Assembly (NCBI GenBank): GCA_002633005.1
Contig: NMRA01000001.1
Coordinates: 3,837,390 to 3,901,389, forward strand
Length of the DNA: 64,000 bases
Direction: 5' to 3'
Source: Phoronis australis
Taxonomy: Eukaryota > Phoronida > Phoronidae
Shown here: positions 59,601 through 64,000 of the stretch, piece by piece
How positions within the stretch are numbered: position 1 is the stretch's first letter
How the letters are laid out: each line of letters opens with the position of its first letter
Notes under the pieces: generated by a model
Databases searched by the model: none
The model's input: only the letters and a program-made list of their open reading frames with translations
What the model was told of the DNA's origin: nothing
Translations under genes and position numbers: made by a program

Positions 59601-61012
59601 TAACAAACCTCAGTCAGTATTTCATAAAAAACTTAGCCACCGGCAAAAAAGACCGCACGCTTATTCAAGTAAACACATAATCAAGTTGAGACATCACCAG
59701 TGTAGCTGATAACGTTTCTGTAACACAAAAATTGGATTACTTCGCAAAACATTTAATTAGTGCCTATGAACATCATATGTTATAATTACACGACCACTTA
59801 TATATCAGAGCTCTGATTGGCTCAAACACAAAATGATAACTTCTGTTACATGGTGACATTCTCTGGATAGCTGTGGAACATCATTTTTCATTCATGCTGC
59901 CCGCCAGATGTCGCTACTTATGATCTGACCAATTACAGGCTGCAGATACCATAAACCCTGACTGTAAAAATAATATAAGCAGACGATGGCAGCAAACCAA
60001 AGGGTGTATGGACATAGCAATCTAATTTAAAAAATGAACAAATGAGTGGAAAGGAGAAACAGTGGTTGTACGAAAAAAAAAATATAGACCGATCCCTCGG
60101 GCATAACAGGACGTATAAGACTTTGATGTCGTATGAGAGGCTACTTTCATCACCACATCACACACCACAAAAAACAAATTCATTTAGTGTAATGTCAGGC
60201 AGTAATTATGTATGCCTGGATCCCAAGCTCATTTTACAGGCAAAACTGGTGGGCAAGGGCATCAGCGACTTTAAATCACCACAAATGTAGGACCATTCAA
60301 ATTTAATAAACTAGTTTGATAACAATCTCGTACTATGAAACCTTTTGCCAAAAAATAGTGCAGATGGTCTAATGCACATTGCACAGGTTGCCTGACATTT
60401 GTGCCAAACAAGGTAGAACTTGATCAAGGTCCTGAGCCATCCAACGGTTAGCATACTGCCTTTAGGATACACAAGTGTAGATGTGACAACAGGGTCTGGC
60501 TGCATTAAGGTTGTATGATAGATAGCAACAATGATGTTGTATCATCATGCATCACATTGCTATTGTCTACCAATGCAATTGACAAATCATGCAACAATCA
60601 AACATAGTCTAGTGGATAATATATCAAATTTTAAGCAACCCAGCTGAGAAAATTAGCTCTTGTAAGAAAAAAATGCACGAAATTGGATAAAAGTCTGAAA
60701 AAATGAATTTGGCCACTGAATAGTGCCCTGCAATACAACAAAGAAATTTCAACCACAGAGACTCCTATTGGTGATCGAAAAGAACTCACAAGTGATCCAT
60801 CCTCTTGAATGCCTTTGAACACAGCTTACACACGTATTTCCGTTCATCACTGTGGGTGAGCTTGTGCTTAGCAAGAGCGCTGGAGTTACTGAAAGTCTTG
60901 CCACATTGCTGACACTGGGCAGCAGTACGGCCTGGTGACCCTGACGACCTTGGTCGACCTTTGCCCCTTGGTTTTGGTGGCAGTGATGCAGGCTCTTGAG
61001 GCAGCGAATCGC
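41557..61012 (-). CDS. MiDAC scaffold of the ZNF541/TRERF1/MIDEAS family (5' end not found)
   Basis: Nuclear corepressor scaffold: the ELM2-SANT pair recruits HDAC1/2 in the mitotic deacetylase (MiDAC) complex, with DNTTIP1 as partner. Transcript order is 60790-61012, 58490-59110, 51310-51406, 47236-48634, 46735-46920, 45991-46077, 45205-45308, 44714-44878, 44061-44270, 43504-43581, 42230-42423 and 41557-41677. All are GT-AG with matching phases, giving about 1161 residues. C2H2 fingers 1-3 lie at residues 34-54, 62-82 and 90-113, finger 4 ([21 protein letters not shown]) at 288-308, ELM2 about 830-915 ([15 protein letters not shown]), SANT about 936-985 ([33 protein letters not shown]) and fingers 5-6 at 1050-1072 and 1117-1137. 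Vertebrates split this architecture over three paralogues; the N-terminal fingers resemble ZNF541. The start exon was not identified. Confidence 0.93.
42000..42110. repeat. Possible repeat tail with CCGAAACGTTA
   Basis: The segment GATACAGGAGTGTATAATAG plus AGTCCGAAACGTTA resembles the tail motif seen in many invertebrate retroelements. It is short and unbounded. Confidence 0.3.
42230..42423 (-). CDS. MiDAC scaffold exon (finger 5 end, finger 6 start)
   Basis: It reads [20 protein letters not shown], then a basic linker with [19 protein letters not shown] and FPCKLCEK. The donor GAGAA|GTAAGT leaves phase 2. Confidence 0.95.
43262..43402 (-). mobile_element. tRNA-derived SINE, copy 3
   Basis: The minus strand reads AGAGGAGATAGTGTGGCTC, with A-box TGGCTCAGTGG and B-box GGTTCGAATCC, the best-preserved promoter of the SINEs here. 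Confidence 0.85.
43504..43581 (-). CDS. MiDAC scaffold exon (first half of finger 5)
   Basis: 26 codons ending [11 protein letters not shown] before GTAAGT. The two Cys of finger 5 are here and its two His are in the next exon. Confidence 0.93.
44061..44270 (-). CDS. MiDAC scaffold exon (third SANT helix)
   Basis: 70 codons: [20 protein letters not shown], then basic [11 protein letters not shown] and an acidic Ser/Asp run ending SDDES. It follows GTTGTTCCAG. Confidence 0.95.
44714..44878 (-). CDS. MiDAC scaffold exon (ELM2-SANT join)
   Basis: 55 codons: [13 protein letters not shown], then [20 protein letters not shown] and DFFKIGNE, the first two SANT helices. Confidence 0.95.
45205..45308 (-). 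CDS. MiDAC scaffold exon (ELM2 end)
   Basis: It encodes [20 protein letters not shown] then [15 protein letters not shown], matching the C-terminal ELM2 helices, between CATTTCAG and ATAACA|GTACGT. Confidence 0.93.
45655..45930 (+). mobile_element. Fragment of the CTCF-box repeat family
   Basis: TTGCCACTAGGGGGCACA at 45659 and a worn second box near 45793, with an AATTTCACGAAAATCCATC segment between, then GACAGAGATGACAG as in the right ends of full copies. It lies in a MiDAC-gene intron. Confidence 0.75.
45991..46077 (-). CDS. MiDAC scaffold exon (ELM2 middle)
   Basis: It reads [20 protein letters not shown] then FKDLSESD, between GATGTTTCAG and GATG|GTGAGA. The phase fits both neighbours. 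Confidence 0.9.
46735..46920 (-). CDS. MiDAC scaffold exon (acidic stretch, ELM2 start)
   Basis: It reads [20 protein letters not shown], an acidic run, then [19 protein letters not shown], the opening motif of ELM2. It follows TGTATTGTAG. Confidence 0.94.
47236..48634 (-). CDS. MiDAC scaffold large exon (disordered linker)
   Basis: 466 codons from [12 protein letters not shown]. It is mostly Ser/Pro/Arg-rich. Conserved patches are [45 protein letters not shown] and [19 protein letters not shown], all typical of the TRERF1/MIDEAS/ZNF541 family before ELM2. The donor CGCA|GTAAGT leaves phase 1. Confidence 0.94.
48780..50260 (+). mobile_element. CTCF-box trimeric repeat element, copy 3
   Basis: The left end CAAGAGCAATGGGGAGCGTT with ATGCGCCCACGAATGCA is at about 48974-49011. 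Boxes lie near 49057, 49165, 49310, 49460, 49607, 49755, 49915 and 50060, and the right-end hairpin near 50225-50254. Partial monomers precede the left end from about 48780. It lies in the large intron before the 1.4-kb exon of the MiDAC gene. Confidence 0.83.
50260..51200 (+). mobile_element. Adjacent truncated CTCF-box element, copy 4
   Basis: Monomers continue directly after the copy 3 hairpin, with boxes near 50305, 50470, 50615, 50890 and 51020, and a right end ATATGTGGGTGCATAAAA at about 51177-51194. The left end is missing. Confidence 0.75.
51310..51406 (-). CDS. MiDAC scaffold exon (zinc finger 4)
   Basis: It encodes [20 protein letters not shown] then [13 protein letters not shown], between TTCTCTTGCAG and AAAAG|GTGAGG. 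This finger is the family hallmark in the middle of the protein. Confidence 0.95.
52441..52660. mobile_element. TTAACCGCCCA-type repeat inside the minisatellite
   Basis: It starts TACCGTAATCGTTCGGGTTA. The motif GGTTAACCGCCC recurs about every 70-75 bp, three times, alternating with AACCGCCCACTGCTCGG. GGTTAACC is palindromic. Probably a MITE-like insertion. Confidence 0.6.
52855..53595. other. Assembly gap (741 N)
   Basis: A run of N adjoining the minisatellite array; open frames through it are artefacts. Confidence 0.99.
54323..58489. other. MiDAC-gene intron, distal part
   Basis: No exon with compatible phase or recognisable repeat was seen. A tRNA-like AGTAGCTCAATGGTAGGTTC near 55928 lacks a matching fold and is not called as a tRNA. 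Confidence 0.55.
58490..59110 (-). CDS. MiDAC scaffold exon (fingers 2-3, Gln/Pro-rich)
   Basis: It completes finger 2 (NGHMMTH) and encodes finger 3 with [16 protein letters not shown], then about 170 residues rich in Gln, Ser and Pro. The donor AT|GTAAGT is strong. Reading through it gives ATG TAA, so intron retention would end the protein immediately. Confidence 0.93.
59111..60789. other. MiDAC-gene intron between finger exons
   Basis: Unique AT-rich sequence, apart from a piece of the SINE tail at about 60357-60405 (GTGCAGATGGTCTAATGCAC). Confidence 0.55.
60790..61012 (-). CDS. MiDAC scaffold, first visible exon (zinc fingers 1-2)
   Basis: After TTTATTCCAG it enters in phase 1. It encodes [16 protein letters not shown], finger 1 [20 protein letters not shown] and finger 2 up to [14 protein letters not shown], ending CACTT|GTGAGT. 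Confidence 0.93.
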
Positions 61013-64000
61013 CTGGAATAAACAAAGCACGTCAGTCAATGCATTTCAGTGGCTTGAAATTTCCAGAGTTTTTTTATTGGGGCCCTTAACCCTCCTTTAA
61101 TTTTAATGCTTAAATCTGAACTCTTCCGCACTCTTTAAATCTGTTTAGTAAGTAAATATTTAAAGCGTTAATACTCCGCTGCATATTGTGCACAACATGT
61201 TTTGGTTTACCCTTAACCACATTCAGATAATTACCAAAGCAACAAGACTTCACCAAAATGCAAGAAATGAGCTCTTCAAAATTTTCTTGGGGTTCGGATA
61301 CAAAACCTCCCAACTGGAGAGGAACACCCCCGCCTATACCTATTGCCATGTGATCTTCAGTCAATAGTTTGTACACTTAACAACATTTCGAATCTCGATT
61401 TTCGAAGCAGAGAGCCCTGGTGTCAAAGGTCACCAAAACAACGAAGGGTGAACATTGGATTGCTTACATGAAGATTATTAATCTAACATCACACTTTCTG
61501 ACTTGATGCCAACAGAAACCACAGAAGGCATTATTCAAACACAGGGCTCTCGATATTGGGGCCCATAACCGGCTCAATTCCCCTCTCAAAAATATTCAAA
61601 AAAAAACCTCAGGAAGTCAAAAAAAAAAACCCTCTAAAATATGATAAAAAATTTCCCTCGTGGTAGAGGCACCTTTCCTCTCATGAGAGCGAGGGTCCTT
61701 AAATATTAACACTATCCAATTCAATAATTGTGCAATTCTCTCCAAAGTTAATTTCACACAAAAACCACGTGCTAAAATTGTTTTTATTCTAGGTGAGAAA
61801 TTTTTGCCACTTCCCTATTATGAAACATCCTGTCTATCTCAACTCCACCGCAACTCTACTAATACCTTTCCCATAGCCTGGCAACATCGGAGTTACCATT
61901 GGTTCTCTGGATTAAACAACAGATGGCGTATTTGAATCATTCTCTCAAACTAATGGATTCTAGATTGATAAACATCACAATATCGATATGGACCTCTAGC
62001 CAATGACTTTTTTATTTTGCCCAGACATGTTTCTGTAATAAGATATAAGGTTGCTAATGAAAAACCAGGAAATGACAAACATCTCGCTGAGTTCTGCGTG
62101 ACTGATATCGAGACCTCTAGCCATTACTCCAGCCAACATTTCCCACTGTAATACACACAACTCTACACTTCAATCCACCTACTTTGAGGAGTTCGGCTTT
62201 ACCATACAGTAGAACTCCGCAAAAAACAGAAGAGTTGTGGTATTTATGGGAAAGCGACATTTGACAAAATTCAACTCCATGGTCTGCATTAAACTAAAAA
62301 GCGTACTACCCCACCATGGCGACCGAAGAGTTAAATCGCACATATATAGGTGGGCGTAACACTGAGCACGGATATTGTGACAATTCTTCCCATATTTAGA
62401 ATGGACATTTATTTCATCAAATTTTACGTCCAAATTATACACTAGGTCCAGTTGGGCCTGTACAATGTTTATGTCATAAAGCAACATTTAGCAAATACTT
62501 TCCATAAGTTGAAGCAAGGTAATCAGATTTTGGAAAAACAGATAAATGTTAATTTTGCCTACTGTTGTTGTGCGAAATAAGTGAATGAAACCTTTGAAAT
62601 GTCAGGGGTTGTAGTTTACAGGCACTACTGATTGAGCTCCACTCTCTGGGGGGAACATTTGTGCCAGTTACTTCATGCACAGGTAGTCAAGCAAATTACC
62701 ATCGGAGAAGCTGGAATTGTTTTTGGAGGCTTTCATCAATCTGGGTGCTTTTAATACTCAGAAAGAGGTTTAACGGGACGAGGAAGTACTGTAGGTAATG
62801 TAAACCGTTGGTGTTTTAAAGTGAAAATAATGAAGATAAAAGTGGAAGTTTAGCTAAATGTTGACTAGCAGCAGCTTCCCTGCGACACGTCTCAATAGTA
62901 CGGTTACAAGTATTCATTTGGAGCATGTAAACACAGAAGCTGCTATGCTCAAGATACCTCTGACATAACTTGGATTGCCTTGAAAGTTTGGGAACTCCCA
63001 TATTTCAGCTATAATAAGCGTGGACACTAGGTGCTATCAAATACTACACCTATGACACAGCGCCACCTGACACACCGTAGCTATGTGACTCATTTGAACT
63101 TGACACAAGCATTGGTGTCAATCTGTCACTGGTTTATCAGTTAGCACGATTTGTGCCGATCCCCTTGTTCCGTCTGAACCTAAACCTGTATTAAGATGAG
63201 ACCGATTACCTTTTCCTGCGAAACTGCACCTACTCATAGAACCCGCATTCAACCCTCTTTTGCAAATATATTAGAATGCATTTTTGGCTTAGTTTTCGTA
63301 AGATAGGTTTCAAGTTTTGCGACTCATTACGGAATATTAAAACTTTATTGGCATCAGAATAATCTAAATGCAAAATGGAAACCACCAGAGAACAACTGAG
63401 AGGCAGGTGTCCTACAGACACATAGCATTATGGGTAAATAGCGTAGAATCAGAGAGGCAGCTGTGGTGTTCCTTGAAGTAACAATTACGACATTCTTTAG
63501 GGGTAGCACGTAAGACCAAAGTTTTTGAGAGAAGCTGTGTTCAAACGACCACTGACACTGACCAACGTCAGTTTACTTAACACTCTCTACTATTTTGGCA
63601 GAGAAGTTCACTTCCCCACAGAATGTACAAAAACTAGCAGGGCTTGATTTGGCAACCTGCAGATCGCCAATGCGACATCAGATTTTGTTTGGCAGCTTGG
63701 TAAAAATCTGAATTCTCCAGCAACCACAATACAAAATGGTCTCACTACGAAGCATGCATGATTGTCAGTTTCCTTCTTAGATAAGAGCTGAACGAGAAAT
63801 GCGTGCAATGTATCCCTGTTTTTTTCCCTTCCACTAAAAGAACAGGAAAAATCTCTGTGGCGAGTCTGGGTGTCGTGGGACTCTTGTCCCTTACGCATAG
63901 TCCCAAATGTCTGGCTTTTTCATTTTCAAATTAGGCAGCTATACGTCATTTGTGAAGGCCAGGAATTTCCCACCTTCTCTTACACCAGTGTTTCCTTATT
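61013..64000. other. Region upstream of the first visible MiDAC exon
   Basis: A preceding exon ending in phase 1 must exist but was not found. Short minus-strand frames here (for example 63608-63898) show no family signature. Confidence 0.5.

Noticed and set aside
63608-63898. 96-codon minus-strand frame as missing 5' exon of the MiDAC gene
   Set aside because: No family resemblance and no donor in the required phase.

Overview
The window is AT-rich animal nuclear DNA: split genes with GT-AG introns, tRNA-derived SINEs, microsatellites and tandem-repeat mobile elements. Gene content and compact introns suggest a marine invertebrate bilaterian. I cannot name the species or choose between a lophotrochozoan and an invertebrate deuterostome.

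Four protein-coding genes can be assembled exon by exon, with matching splice phases throughout. (1) 766-7496, plus: the last nine exons of GCN1, the HEAT-repeat activator of the eIF2-alpha kinase GCN2. (2) 10753-22639, minus: a complete nine-exon RNase T2 of 275 residues with signal peptide and both catalytic boxes. (3) 25961-38453, plus: a complete ten-exon HYLS1 centriole/cilium gene of 338 residues, with a possible alternative exon. (4) 41557-61012, minus: twelve exons of a MiDAC deacetylase-complex scaffold of the ZNF541/TRERF1/MIDEAS family, with six C2H2 fingers plus ELM2 and SANT domains; its first exon or exons were not found. GCN1 and RNASET2 are tail to tail, RNASET2 and HYLS1 head to head, and HYLS1 and the MiDAC gene tail to tail. 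The four genes do not form a pathway; this is ordinary animal gene order, not an operon.

The unusual material lies in introns and spacers. A repeat family in RNASET2 introns (about 11.65-12.93 kb and 13.67-15.39 kb) and in MiDAC-gene introns (about 45.65-45.93 kb and 48.95-51.2 kb) has a roughly 145-bp monomer arranged as a roughly 445-bp trimer. Each monomer carries a 14-bp box close to the CTCF core consensus, always in the same orientation. The elements share a left end and a right-end hairpin, which resembles the non-autonomous Helentron (pearl/DINE-like) layout. Also notable are a three-fold 90-bp tandem duplication of a GCN1 splice acceptor with the start of its exon, a perfect 37-bp inverted repeat between RNASET2 and HYLS1, an 83-bp minisatellite interrupted by another element and an assembly gap, and several foldback elements. 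Assembly gaps lie at 17347-17404 and 52855-53595, with one N at 30350.

I found no prokaryotic system, CRISPR array or bona fide tRNA or rRNA gene.
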